From: Schinkia azotoformans LMG 9581
GTDB lineage: Bacteria > Bacillota > Bacilli > Bacillales > Bacillaceae_J
Assembly: GCF_000307855.1 (NCBI RefSeq)
Contig: NZ_AJLR01000146.1
Location: 62,001 to 126,000 of the forward strand
Direction: 5' to 3'
Length of the DNA stretch: 64,000 nucleotides
Shown here: piece by piece, positions 47,868 to 57,295 of the stretch
Layout of the letters: every line of letters begins with the position of its first letter
Position numbering within the stretch: position 1 is the stretch's first letter
Position numbers and translations under genes: made by a program
The notes under the pieces: generated by a model
Database searches by the model: none
The model's input: the letters and a program-made list of their open reading frames with translations, nothing else
Told to the model about the DNA's origin: nothing

Positions 47868-48458
47868 CTAGTCTTCCTTTTTTCCTTTTAATTCAAAAAA
47901 ACGTTGTATTTTATTTTTAGTTGTTCTCAATGGGATATTATTTTGCTTCAAGATTTTGAGGAATTTTTCTTTTCCTGTGACTGGGTCTTTAACTTCATAT
48001 TCTAGCTCATAATCTTCGTGTTCTAAATAAAAGCTATGATCAAGAACAAGAATATTATCATTGTCAATAATTTCAATTCTGTCAGTTTTTAAGGCCCCCA
48101 AGTAATAAAGTTCATCAGGGGTAATTCCCAAGGTTGCAATCGCCTCTTTTACAGTACCATCAACCATCTTTGTCACTTCACTGTTTAGCAGGCTAAAAGC
48201 CTGTGCTTCTGTTAATTCTTGATGGGTTTCGAGTAAGCCTTGTTCATGGGGCTGTTTTAATGTAAGAATATACTTGTCCTGTTTTTTTCGTATTCTAAGA
48301 GCGGAGTGCTTGTCTCTCAACGAAAAATTTACAGTGTCAAAATAATAATTTTCCTGACTTATAAAATCTTTTGGCGTTACATTGAATTCTTTCATTAATA
48401 GCTCAAATTCGTTTTTTGTAAGTAGATTTTTAAATTCTATTTCTATTTCTTGTACCAT
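47868..48458 (-). CDS. yjbK: CYTH domain protein YjbK
   Basis: The 196-residue protein has the CYTH (triphosphate tunnel) fold with the N-terminal E-x-E-x-K signature in EIEIEFK and alternating charged strands. TTAGGAG, eight bases before the ATG at 48458, sets the start. CYTH enzymes hydrolyse triphosphates such as tripolyphosphate; its substrate here is unknown. It is divergent from nadK. yjbL and yjbM (relQ), usual neighbours, are missing. Confidence 0.88.
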   Translation of the reverse strand: MVQEIEIEFKNLLTKNEFELLMKEFNVTPKDFISQENYYFDTVNFSLRDKHSALRIRKKQDKYILTLKQPHEQGLLETHQELTEAQAFSLLNSEVTKMVDGTVKEAIATLGITPDELYYLGALKTDRIEIIDNDNILVLDHSFYLEHEDYELEYEVKDPVTGKEKFLKILKQNNIPLRTTKNKIQRFFELKGKKED

Positions 48459-48610
48459 AAAAAAAACTCCTAAATAGTAGGTTGTAGACATACAATTCAT
48501 ATTATGCGGTATAATGGTTTTAAAATCAATTGAATTAAAATGGTGGGGGTTATGTGATAAACTATTACCAAAATTACCTTAATTATCATAAAAGATTGGA
48601 TGTCGGTTGT

Positions 48611-49417
48611 ATGAAATTTGCAATAACCTCAAGAGGGGATCAAACCTCAAACGCTTTAAGAATGAAAATGAAAAACTATTTATTAGACTTTGACCTTGTG
48701 TTTGATGAGGCAGAGCCTGATATTGTAATTTCTATCGGTGGGGATGGAACCCTACTACATGCATTTCATCAATATCAACATAGATTAAGTGAGACTGCCT
48801 TTGTTGGTGTGCATACGGGACATCTAGGATTTTATGCGGATTGGGTTCCTTCGGAAGTTGAAAAGCTTGTGATTGAGTTGGCCAGAACACCATTTTCAGT
48901 AGTTGAATACCCGATTTTAGAAACGATTGTCCGTCATATTGATGGCGGGAAAGAGTCAATGTATTTATCATTAAATGAAACAACGATCAAAGCAACAGAA
49001 GGATCGCTTGTGATCGATGTTGAAATTAAGGGTCAGAAATTTGAAACGTTTCGTGGAGACGGTCTATGTATTTCCACACCGTCAGGAAGTACGGCTTATA
49101 ACAAATCGTTAGGCGGTGCAATCATCCACCCATCGATTGAAGCCATTCAAGTTGCTGAAATGGCATCTATTAATAACCGTGTCTTCCGGACAATTGGGTC
49201 GCCGCTTATTCTGCCAGGTCATCATACGCTCCTGCTAAGACCGAAAGAGGCGGTAGATTTATTAGTAACTGTCGACCATAAGACGATTTTACATAAGGAT
49301 GTAAAATCCATTCAATGCAGGGTTTCCGATGAAAAAGTAAGATTTGCACGTTACCGCCCTTTCCCGTTCTGGAACAGAGTACGTGATTCATTTGTTGGGA
49401 ATGACAATAGGGGATGA
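48611..49417 (+). CDS. nadK: NAD kinase
   Basis: NAD kinase makes NADP. The 268-residue protein from ATG 48611 starts [11 protein letters not shown], like B. subtilis NadF, and has the [11 protein letters not shown] motif and [16 protein letters not shown]. The ribosome site before this ATG is weak. An in-frame GTG at 48554, four bases after GGTGGGGG, would add 19 residues (aromatic and Asn-rich). The gene overlaps the next by four bases. Confidence 0.94.
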   Translation: MKFAITSRGDQTSNALRMKMKNYLLDFDLVFDEAEPDIVISIGGDGTLLHAFHQYQHRLSETAFVGVHTGHLGFYADWVPSEVEKLVIELARTPFSVVEYPILETIVRHIDGGKESMYLSLNETTIKATEGSLVIDVEIKGQKFETFRGDGLCISTPSGSTAYNKSLGGAIIHPSIEAIQVAEMASINNRVFRTIGSPLILPGHHTLLLRPKEAVDLLVTVDHKTILHKDVKSIQCRVSDEKVRFARYRPFPFWNRVRDSFVGNDNRG

Positions 49418-49908
49418 TTGTTGAAATGAGAATAAGGCTGTTTGTGAAAGAGGATATTTCCGCATGTACAACATTGTTTATTGAAGTTTTTAATCGGGAA
49501 CCGTGGAATGACTGCTGGACTGGGCAGCTTGCAACGGAATACTTCGAAGATGTTTTACATACGCCGGGCTTTGAAGGCTTTGTGATGGAAGTGGATTCGG
49601 GTTCGGATTCAGACTCGGATTCGTATAATCAAAGTGGGAAACCCGCTATTGTGGGTTTTGTTATCGGGACAAGGAAAAAGTGGTGGAGCGGTGATATTTA
49701 CTATTTATATGAAATGTGTATGGACGAGTCCTATCAAGGAGAAGGAATAGGTTCCAAGTTGATGGAAGATGCAAAATCGGCCTTGGTATCAAAAGGTTTT
49801 TCCTCGATTGTGCTATTAACGGAACGCACATTTCCAGCCGCTCATTTTTATCAAAAACATGGTTTTATTGAAAGCCCTGAAACAAGATTTTATTTCTGCA
49901 GTTTGTAA
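49414..49908 (+). CDS. GNAT family N-acetyltransferase with Ser-Asp insertion
   Basis: The 164-residue protein has the GNAT fold with the acetyl-CoA loop [11 protein letters not shown] and the late FYQKHGF motif. Between the strands before the core there is an insertion [10 protein letters not shown] (about residues 61–70), encoded by a short tandem repeat, which is unusual in this family. The ATG overlaps the nadK stop (ATGA); a second ATG at 49426 is possible. Acceptor unknown. It is inserted between nadK and the RluD-like gene. Confidence 0.82.
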   Translation: MIVEMRIRLFVKEDISACTTLFIEVFNREPWNDCWTGQLATEYFEDVLHTPGFEGFVMEVDSGSDSDSDSYNQSGKPAIVGFVIGTRKKWWSGDIYYLYEMCMDESYQGEGIGSKLMEDAKSALVSKGFSSIVLLTERTFPAAHFYQKHGFIESPETRFYFCSL

Positions 49909-49925
49909 TTGGTGGTTTTATGCTT

Positions 49926-50825
49926 ATGAATAACCATAAAATTCAATGGAAAATTGATGAGAAATTTGAAGGAATGCTCATTCGTGAGTTTTTGCTAAAG
50001 GAAAAAGGAATCTCTAAAAGAGCATTAGTTGATATAAAATTTTACGGTGGCGATATCTTGTTAAACGGCAGCCATGTCACTGTAAGGGAAGTTGTTCGGA
50101 CTGGCGATTGTTTGGAGGTAATGTTTCCACCGGAAATTCGAAGCGATGGAATTATTGGAGAGAACATCCCATTACATATCGTGTACGAGGATGAGCATAT
50201 CCTTGTCATTAATAAACCACCGTTTATGGCATCAATTCCGTCTCGAGAACATCAAAGTGGAACTTTAGCCAATGCTCTCATCTATTACTATAACCAAATT
50301 GGATTGTCATCGACGATCCATATTGTTAACCGTTTGGACCGTGATACTTCAGGCCTAATGATTGTTGCCAAAAATAGCTTTGTCCATTCATTATTTGCTT
50401 TAGAGCAAAAAAAGAAAAGTATAAAGCGGGAGTATGAGGCTATTGTTCATGGAATTGTTCGGAAAGATGTCGGCATTATTAATGCGCCGATAGGCCGTAA
50501 AGCGGAAAGCATTATTGAACGTGAAGTTAGGAATGATGGACAACAGGCTGTGACACATTATGAAGTTAAAAAAAGGTTTTCGGATCGGACGTTAGTTTCG
50601 TTAAAATTGGAAACTGGCCGCACCCACCAAATTCGTGTTCATATGTCTTACATTGGTCAGCCGTTATTAGGTGATGATCTTTACGGTGGGCAGCGGGATT
50701 TAATCTCAAGACAAGCCCTGCATAGTAAGAGTGTAAGGTTTTATCATCCCTTATTGGAACGGGAGCTTGCGTTTTCCGTTCCATTGCCGGCTGATATGGG
50801 GAATCTTGTGAGTGGGGTGAAATGA
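49926..50825 (+). CDS. RluD-type pseudouridine synthase (YjbO-like)
   Basis: The 299-residue protein has the catalytic aspartate in NRLDRDTSGL, and the family motif GRTHQIRVHM. The N-terminal part is S4-like but partly diverged. In B. subtilis this position is yjbO. The target RNA position (23S or tRNA) is not certain. GGTGG favours the ATG at 49926 over 49920. Confidence 0.9.
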   Translation: MNNHKIQWKIDEKFEGMLIREFLLKEKGISKRALVDIKFYGGDILLNGSHVTVREVVRTGDCLEVMFPPEIRSDGIIGENIPLHIVYEDEHILVINKPPFMASIPSREHQSGTLANALIYYYNQIGLSSTIHIVNRLDRDTSGLMIVAKNSFVHSLFALEQKKKSIKREYEAIVHGIVRKDVGIINAPIGRKAESIIEREVRNDGQQAVTHYEVKKRFSDRTLVSLKLETGRTHQIRVHMSYIGQPLLGDDLYGGQRDLISRQALHSKSVRFYHPLLERELAFSVPLPADMGNLVSGVK

Positions 50826-50845
50826 CCCCACCACAATCTATAATA

Positions 50846-51589
50846 TTATTCATCAAATGCCCTAAACTTCTCCGATACTTTCGGCATCGAGGAAGGTACC
50901 GAGACAGGCTCCATCTCTGGATATCTGAGTGCAGTTAACATCCCACCAAATACACAGCCGGTATCAATATTCCACGTCTTATTAATTTTCCGCGGCTTTT
51001 CAACAGGCGTATGACCGTAAATAACCCAAGCGTCTCCGGAATATTGCTTAGCCCAATCCCTCCTAACTGGTGTTCCGTCAGGATTTGTTTCCCCTGTGAT
51101 ATCTCCGTATAAAACAAAGGTTTTTACTTTATTGCTTGTCTTTCCAATATAGTCATGACGAATTCCCGCATGGGCAACCACTAATTTTCCTTTATCAAGC
51201 TGAAGATATAATGGAGCTCGTTCAAAAAGCTTCATAAAATGAGACTGTACCTTAGCTTTGTCTTTTGATGAGAGTGCATCATATTCTGCCACTGTTGTCT
51301 CCAAGCCATGTTTGATTTGTACTTTTCGTCCTAAGAAATAGCGGTACAGTTTATCACAGTGGTTGCCTGGGGTGTAATGGGCAACTTTTTCTTCAATTAC
51401 AAGCTTATATACAATTTCCATAACCTTAATTGATTCTGGCCCCCGATCTGTTAGGTCACCTACAAAGACGAGGATCCTTCCATCTGGATGTATTGGATAC
51501 CCTTTTTGATTCCAGTCATATCCGAGCTTTTTAGTTAATGTAATAAATTCATCATAGCAGCCGTGAATATCACCAATGATGTCATACAT
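50846..51589 (-). CDS. prpE: Bis(5'-nucleosyl)-tetraphosphatase PrpE
   Basis: The 247-residue calcineurin-like phosphoesterase has GDIHG near the start, [12 protein letters not shown] and the late GHTPV motif for two metals. PrpE hydrolyses Ap4A symmetrically and in B. subtilis affects spore germination. GGGGTG precedes the ATG. Convergent with the RluD-type gene; order nadF-yjbO-prpE is conserved, though prpE lies on the minus strand. Confidence 0.92.
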   Translation of the reverse strand: MYDIIGDIHGCYDEFITLTKKLGYDWNQKGYPIHPDGRILVFVGDLTDRGPESIKVMEIVYKLVIEEKVAHYTPGNHCDKLYRYFLGRKVQIKHGLETTVAEYDALSSKDKAKVQSHFMKLFERAPLYLQLDKGKLVVAHAGIRHDYIGKTSNKVKTFVLYGDITGETNPDGTPVRRDWAKQYSGDAWVIYGHTPVEKPRKINKTWNIDTGCVFGGMLTALRYPEMEPVSVPSSMPKVSEKFRAFDE

Positions 51590-51608
51590 AAAAAATCACC
51601 CCATGATT

Positions 51609-51672
51609 CAAAAAGCCAAATATTACGATCAATATCTAGTCTTATCCTAGTTCAGTCGCAATATTTGGCTTA
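51609..51672 (-). terminator. Terminator of rodA
   Basis: On the minus strand TAAGCCAAATATTGCGA and a distant TCGTAATATTTGGCTT pair as a long stem followed by TTTTGAATC. Confidence 0.7.
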
Positions 51673-51685
51673 TGACGTTATTTTC

Positions 51686-52870
51686 TTAATTCCCAAACAT
51701 ATACTTTCGTGTCCTTGACCTTACATTCAAAACGACTCCTACAGCGATCATACTAGTTAATAACGAACTGCCGCCATAACTTATAAACGGCAACGTAATA
51801 CCTGTGATTGGCATTAATTGAATGGTCATACCTATATTTTGGAATACTTGAAAGGTAATCATACCTATTACACCTGTACATAAATAACTTCCATATGGAT
51901 CATGACTTTCCAGTGCAGCATGGATCATTCTGTATACTAATAAGAAGAACAATGAAATCACGATACTTGCTCCAATAAATCCAAATTGTTCGCCAATAAC
52001 GGCAAAGATGAAATCGGTATGGGCTTCCGGAAAATAAACCTGCCCATTCAATATTCCTTTTCCTTGTAATTGACCGGAGCCAATGGCAAGCATAGCTTTA
52101 ATTAGCTGAAATCCATAGTTACTTGAGAATTCATGTGGCGCGAGCCATCCGTAAAAGCGATTCATTTGGTGTGCTTTGAGTACATATGTTGTAATAAACT
52201 CTGGGTTCTTAAAGTAAATAAACACTAAAAGTCCAATCCCAGAGATAACCGAAGCCGCTAACGAAAATAAAATACGCCATCGTATACCAGAAACTAGGAG
52301 CAACGAGCCAAGAATGGAAGCAACTACTATTGCAGTTCCTAAATCAGGTTGTTTCAAAATCAGTAATAAAGGAGGAGCAGTTGTACCAACCAGCTTCCCT
52401 AATAATATAAAATCTTCCCTTAATGTACGATTATCTGGATAAAGTTCATTATGATTTGCAATAATTTGACTAAGTAATATGATTAAGAAGATTTTCATTA
52501 ATTCAGCAGGTTGAAAGTTACCAATGACAGGTAAAACATACCAGCTGACAGCTCCATTAATGTCAGGTGCAATTTTGGATGGCCCTAATATTTTAAGTCC
52601 GAGCAAGAGAATAAGACCAAACCCATATAAATACCAAGAAAAGTTTTTAAAGCGATCAAAATCAATAATCATTGTGACACCAATTGCTACAAAACCAATT
52701 AAATACCACACAACCTGTTTTCCAACAAAATTATAATTTTGAAGTTTGGCCGGAAGTGATGGTTGAATGCTATAAATTGCAATTACGCTTACAGCACCTA
52801 ATAATATAACAATGAATACAAGGGCTACATCTATTTTCTGATAAGGAGTTTTGTCCTTTTCTATTTCCAT
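51686..52870 (-). CDS. rodA: SEDS-family peptidoglycan glycosyltransferase, RodA-like
   Basis: SEDS proteins polymerise glycan strands with a class B PBP partner. The 394-residue protein has ten predicted membrane helices, NFQPAELMK, the catalytic-region KQPDLGTA and the extracellular loop PEAHTDFIFAVIGE. The closer match is RodA rather than FtsW or SpoVE. It is monocistronic and not in the canonical B. subtilis interval. The organism may have another copy. Confidence 0.88.
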   Translation of the reverse strand: MEIEKDKTPYQKIDVALVFIVILLGAVSVIAIYSIQPSLPAKLQNYNFVGKQVVWYLIGFVAIGVTMIIDFDRFKNFSWYLYGFGLILLLGLKILGPSKIAPDINGAVSWYVLPVIGNFQPAELMKIFLIILLSQIIANHNELYPDNRTLREDFILLGKLVGTTAPPLLLILKQPDLGTAIVVASILGSLLLVSGIRWRILFSLAASVISGIGLLVFIYFKNPEFITTYVLKAHQMNRFYGWLAPHEFSSNYGFQLIKAMLAIGSGQLQGKGILNGQVYFPEAHTDFIFAVIGEQFGFIGASIVISLFFLLVYRMIHAALESHDPYGSYLCTGVIGMITFQVFQNIGMTIQLMPITGITLPFISYGGSSLLTSMIAVGVVLNVRSRTRKYMFGN

Positions 52871-53052
52871 TTCGTATATTCCTTTCTAAACTGCTTTTGA
52901 TTCTTTAATACAACACCCATTATAATATAGTAACGAAATTTTGGGTGAATGAAAAGGACTAGAAACAGTTTGACAAATAAAAGACCTCATTTTACGATTA
53001 ATGAGGCTTATAAGGTACTTTTATCCAATCTAAAATTAAAGGAGGGAGATTA

Positions 53053-54417
53053 ATGCCAGACTATAATAAGAAGCTCGATGATGAGTTTAAAACCATACTT
53101 ATTGATGCTATTCAAAGAAATGATATTGATGCATTTAGGGAAGAGTTTCTTGAGGTTCACCCATATGACCAAGCAAGATTCTACGTTAGTCAGGAACAAG
53201 ATGTTAGGCAACAAATTTCTTCTTATTTGTCACCATCAGAAATGGCTGAGTTATTCCATAATCTTGATAGCGAAGACCAGGAAAGCACCCTTGAGGAAAT
53301 GGAACCGGCCTATGTTGCAGATATGCTCGCCCAAATGTATGCGGATGATGCCGTAGACGTTTTAAATGAGTTGGAAAAAGACCAGGTTGTCAGCTACCTT
53401 ACCATTATGGATGATGAAGCAGCTCAAGAAATTAAAGATTTGCTTCATTATGAAGAAAAAACCGCCGGTAGTATCATGACAACTGAGTTTGTGGCAATTT
53501 TAGCAAATCATACTATTAAAAATGCAATGAAAATCTTGAAGTCAGAAGCACCTGATGCGGAGACGATTTATTACATATATGTAGTCGATGACGAGGAAAG
53601 GCTCGTAGGCGTTATTTCTCTGCGTGATTTAATTATTGCTGATGATGATAAACTCATTTCGGAGGTTATGAATGATCGGGTTGTTTCCGTTTCAGTAAGT
53701 GAAGATCAAGAACATGTTGCGCGAATGATGAAGGATTACGACTTTTTAGCCGTTCCGGTTCTTGATTTTCAAAGACATTTACTTGGGATTATTACAGTTG
53801 ACGATATACTTGATGTTATGGAAGAGGAAGCATCGGAGGACTATTCAAAATTGGCTGGGGTCCCCAATTTTGAAAGCCAGGATCATTCTGCCTTTTCAGC
53901 AGCAAGAAAACGTCTGCCATGGCTCATTATTCTTTTATTCCTTGGGATGTTTACAGCAAGTTTAATTGGACGATTTGAAGAAATCTTAAGTCAAGTATCT
54001 ATTCTTGCCGTATTCATTCCACTTATCGCTGGTATGGCTGGAAACACTGGAACACAAGCACTTGCAGTGGCTGTCCGAGGGATAGCGATTGGCGATGGTG
54101 ATCGGAAAAGTAAAATGCAAATGCTCCGTAAGGAAATTGGCACAGGTTTAATTATTGGCTTCGTTTGTGGAATATTGGTTATGATTGTTGTAGATTTATG
54201 GAAACATAACATTGTGTTAGGTATGCTAGTAGGGGTTGCCATTTTTACAACGCTTACTATTTCTACCATGTCTGGTGCGCTTATCCCACTATTAATGCAC
54301 AAGTTGAAAATTGATCCAGCGGTGGCTTCTGGCCCTTTTATCACGACATTAAATGACATTATAAGTGTCTTGATCTATTTTGGATTAGCCACACTACTAA
54401 TGAACTATTTAGTCTAA
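53053..54417 (+). CDS. mgtE: Magnesium transporter MgtE
   Basis: The 454-residue protein has the N-domain superhelix, a tandem CBS pair (about 140–260) that senses magnesium, a plug helix, and five C-terminal membrane helices with the pore region GNTGTQALAVAVRG. AAAGGAGG sits before the ATG. No M-box riboswitch was seen; a CCTCATT/AATGAGG hairpin lies at 52983–53007 in the leader. Confidence 0.94.
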   Translation: MPDYNKKLDDEFKTILIDAIQRNDIDAFREEFLEVHPYDQARFYVSQEQDVRQQISSYLSPSEMAELFHNLDSEDQESTLEEMEPAYVADMLAQMYADDAVDVLNELEKDQVVSYLTIMDDEAAQEIKDLLHYEEKTAGSIMTTEFVAILANHTIKNAMKILKSEAPDAETIYYIYVVDDEERLVGVISLRDLIIADDDKLISEVMNDRVVSVSVSEDQEHVARMMKDYDFLAVPVLDFQRHLLGIITVDDILDVMEEEASEDYSKLAGVPNFESQDHSAFSAARKRLPWLIILLFLGMFTASLIGRFEEILSQVSILAVFIPLIAGMAGNTGTQALAVAVRGIAIGDGDRKSKMQMLRKEIGTGLIIGFVCGILVMIVVDLWKHNIVLGMLVGVAIFTTLTISTMSGALIPLLMHKLKIDPAVASGPFITTLNDIISVLIYFGLATLLMNYLV

Positions 54418-54453
54418 TTAGGGAGGTGGAGCTTTATCGAAGCACACGCATCA

Positions 54454-56277
54454 GTGTCATCTTTAGTTATTGTTTTACTGGCGGCCTTTCTAACGCCGAT
54501 TTTGCTGCACCGATTTAAATTAAACATTATTCCTGTTGTTGTAGCTGAAATTATTGTTGGACTTATTATTGGGGAAAGTGGACTCCAGCTCGTCCATCCA
54601 GATATGTGGCTTGAAACACTTTCATTATTAGGATTTATTTTCTTAATGTTTCTGAGTGGTGTGGAAATTGATTTTTCGGCGTTTGTCGGTGGGAAAAAGA
54701 AAGAGAAAAATACGCCAAATTCGTTTGTAGTTGCTACTGTCTATTTTACCGGTATTTTTATTTTGTCATACGCTTTAGCCCTTCTTTTTGTTTGGGCCGG
54801 CTTTATCGATAATGCCTTTTTAATGACGTTAATCATTTCAACAATTTCACTCGGGGTAGTAGTCCCGACCTTAAAGGAAGCCCAAATTATGAAAACAAAT
54901 ATTGGTCAAACCATTCTTTTGGTTGCGGTTATTTCAGACCTAGTGACGATGGTCTTATTGGCTGTATTTGTGTCTATGTATAGTGATGGGCAAGGGAATA
55001 CGTGGCTCTTACTTATCTTGTTTGGAGCAGGTGTCCTTCTTTATTTTCTTGGGAAGTACTTCCGCAATCAGTCTTACCTTGAAACTATGACTAAGGGAAC
55101 GATTCAAATTGATACGAGAGCTGTCTTTACATTAATTATTTTATTAGTGGCCGTTTCGGAATCAATTGGGGCGGAAAATATTTTAGGAGCGTTTCTTGCA
55201 GGGGTGTTGGTATCTCTATTATCGCCAAATCCGGAAATGGTCCATAAATTGGATTCCTTTGGTTACGGATTTCTAATCCCTATCTTTTTTGTCATGATTG
55301 GGGTGGAATTAGATATTTGGGCATTATTTAGTGACCCGAAGACGTTATTATTAATTCCGCTTTTATTAATCGGTTTGTTCATTTCAAAGATTGTACCGGC
55401 CCTGTTGCTCAGCAAATGGTTTGACTGGAAGACTATTTTTTCATCAGCATTTTTATTGACATCAACACTGTCACTTGTTATTGCAGCCGCTAAAATCGGT
55501 GAAAGGATAGAAGTGCTCACAGCGCAGGAATCGGGAGCCCTTATTCTTGTAGCAGTAATTTCATGCATTATTTCACCGATTCTTTTTAGAAAGCTATTCC
55601 CGAAACATCATACTGCCGTCCAAAAATTCAAAGTTGTTTTTATTGGGGCAAATCAAATGACATTGCCGATAAGCAGGGAATTGGATTCTGACTATTATGA
55701 GCCGTATATTTTTCATGTGAAACAGGAAAAAATCAATGGTCATGTGTCCAACCCAGTTTTCCACATTGTCGAGGTTGAAAACTATTCGATTGAAGCTTTG
55801 GAAAAGCAGGAAGTATTTAATGCTGATATCCTAGTCCTGTTCACGGGGGATGAAAACATAAATTCAGATATTGCCATCTATGCTAAGGAGCATTATGGAA
55901 TAGAGCGAGTTATTGCCAGAGCTGAGTCTCCTAGTGTTGAAAAAGAATTACGAAATCACGATATTGATGTTTTCTCCGTTTTCTTCTCAACGAAAACACT
56001 GTTAAAGGCATTTATTGAAACACCAAGTATTTTGAATATCTTGACGAAAGAAGAAAGCGCCCTATTTGAAATTGACATGAATAATTCAAGGTATGAGGGA
56101 GTATTGTTACGGAACTTTCCATTTACTGGGGATGTTATTATTGTTCGGGTTTTTAGAGGATCGGATTCGATTGTACCACATGGGGATACTCAATTAATGC
56201 TTTATGATCGCTTAATTGTAACTGGATCTAAGGAGTACGTAGATGATTTAAGAATGCTATTGGAGTATGGTAAATGA
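54454..56277 (+). CDS. yjbQ: CPA2-family cation:proton antiporter with TrkA-N domain (YjbQ-like)
   Basis: The 607-residue protein has 12 or so membrane helices (residues 1–385) with GVEIDF and the PIFFVMIGVELD motif, then a TrkA-N/TrkA-C-like regulatory part (about 395–600). The nucleotide loop is degenerate (GANQMT). Coordinates follow the first conventional start, GTG 54454, but the strong GGGAGG ribosome site is 26 nt upstream of it. That site would fit an ATC codon at 54436, and the extra residues then read as a normal family N-terminus. The gene is YjbQ by position. It probably exchanges Na+ or K+ for H+. Confidence 0.9.
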   Translation: MSSLVIVLLAAFLTPILLHRFKLNIIPVVVAEIIVGLIIGESGLQLVHPDMWLETLSLLGFIFLMFLSGVEIDFSAFVGGKKKEKNTPNSFVVATVYFTGIFILSYALALLFVWAGFIDNAFLMTLIISTISLGVVVPTLKEAQIMKTNIGQTILLVAVISDLVTMVLLAVFVSMYSDGQGNTWLLLILFGAGVLLYFLGKYFRNQSYLETMTKGTIQIDTRAVFTLIILLVAVSESIGAENILGAFLAGVLVSLLSPNPEMVHKLDSFGYGFLIPIFFVMIGVELDIWALFSDPKTLLLIPLLLIGLFISKIVPALLLSKWFDWKTIFSSAFLLTSTLSLVIAAAKIGERIEVLTAQESGALILVAVISCIISPILFRKLFPKHHTAVQKFKVVFIGANQMTLPISRELDSDYYEPYIFHVKQEKINGHVSNPVFHIVEVENYSIEALEKQEVFNADILVLFTGDENINSDIAIYAKEHYGIERVIARAESPSVEKELRNHDIDVFSVFFSTKTLLKAFIETPSILNILTKEESALFEIDMNNSRYEGVLLRNFPFTGDVIIVRVFRGSDSIVPHGDTQLMLYDRLIVTGSKEYVDDLRMLLEYGK

Positions 56278-56333
56278 TGAAATCAAAGGCTTAAAGGAAT
56301 TTTCTTTTAAAAGTCGAATTAAATATGAGATGA

Positions 56334-56366
56334 TTTCCAAATGGTAAACTTGGTACTATAATTAAG
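56334..56366 (+). promoter_or_regulatory. fabI promoter, possible FapR half-site
   Basis: TTTCCA (56334–56339) and TATAAT (56357–56362) are separated by 17 nt. CTTGGTACTATAATTAAG over the -10 resembles part of a FapR site, but only one half is convincing. Confidence 0.4.
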
Positions 56367-56378
56367 GAGGAATTTTAT

Positions 56379-57152
56379 ATGATTTCTTTACAAGGTCGTA
56401 CGTATGTAGTGATGGGTGTGGCAAATAAAAGAAGTATTGCCTGGGGAATTGCCCAAGCTTTACATAATGCGGGAGCAAGATTAGTTTTTACTTATGCAGG
56501 AGAACGCTTAGAAAAAAGTGTACGTGAATTAGCTGAAACTTTGGAACGCCAAGATTCAATCGTATTGCCATGTGATGTTACAAGTGATGAAAATATTGAA
56601 GCAGCTTTTACCGAAATAAAGGAACAAGTAGGGACGATTCATGGTCTGGCGCATTGCATAGCATTCGCTAAAACAGAAGAGCTAAAAGGGGACTATATGA
56701 ATACTACTCGTGACGGCTTCCTCTTAGCACATAATATTAGCTCTTATTCATTAACAGCCGTTGCCAAGGCAGCGAAGGATTTAATGACAGAGGGCGGCAG
56801 TATCGTAACCTTAACATACTTAGGTGGAGAAAGAGTAATGACCAATTACAATGTGATGGGTGTTGCCAAGGCTTCATTAGATGCAAGCGTGAAATATTTA
56901 GCGAGTGACTTAGGTAAGTATGGAATCAGAGTTAATTCCATTTCTGCTGGTCCAATCCGAACTCTTTCAGCCAAAGGCGTAAGTGACTTTAATCTTATTT
57001 TAAATCAAATTGAAGAAAAGTCTCCATTACGTCGTACAACAACTCAAGAAGAAGTCGGAGATACAGCCTTATTTTTATTCAGTGACCTTTCAAGAGGTAT
57101 AACTGGTGAAAATATTCATTGTGATTCAGGCTACCATATTATTGGTTATTGA
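56379..57152 (+). CDS. fabI: Enoyl-ACP reductase FabI
   Basis: FabI reduces trans-2-enoyl-ACP and is a target of triclosan. The 257-residue SDR protein has the catalytic Tyr157 and Lys164 (YNVMGVAK), Tyr147, and the first loop GVANKRSIAWG. AAGGAGG precedes the ATG. It links the conserved block to the coat genes, as in B. subtilis (fabI then cotO). The thi genes that normally precede it there are absent. Confidence 0.96.
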   Translation: MISLQGRTYVVMGVANKRSIAWGIAQALHNAGARLVFTYAGERLEKSVRELAETLERQDSIVLPCDVTSDENIEAAFTEIKEQVGTIHGLAHCIAFAKTEELKGDYMNTTRDGFLLAHNISSYSLTAVAKAAKDLMTEGGSIVTLTYLGGERVMTNYNVMGVAKASLDASVKYLASDLGKYGIRVNSISAGPIRTLSAKGVSDFNLILNQIEEKSPLRRTTTQEEVGDTALFLFSDLSRGITGENIHCDSGYHIIGY

Positions 57153-57172
57153 ATTTATATAAACACGAGGAA

Positions 57173-57219
57173 TGTGCTTTATATTGTTCGGTTGACGGAT
57201 GATGTAAGGCACTTTTTTT
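57173..57219 (+). terminator. Terminator of fabI
   Basis: GTGCTTTATAT and GTGTAAGGCAC-like halves pair with G-U wobbles, followed by T7. Confidence 0.65.
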
Positions 57220-57244
57220 AAAAAGATTCATTTAGTAGGGAAAA

Positions 57245-57280
57245 GAATAAATCACCCGAGGAAGGGTGATTTATTCTTTT
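57245..57280. terminator. Bidirectional terminator before the first fusion gene
   Basis: GAATAAATCACCC and GGGTGATTTATTC form a perfect 13-bp stem followed by T. It serves the minus-strand gene whose stop is at 57296. Confidence 0.85.
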
Positions 57281-57295
57281 CTATTAGTTTTTCTC

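Noticed and set aside
52971-53052. M-box riboswitch before mgtE
   Set aside because: The leader is too short and only one small hairpin is present.
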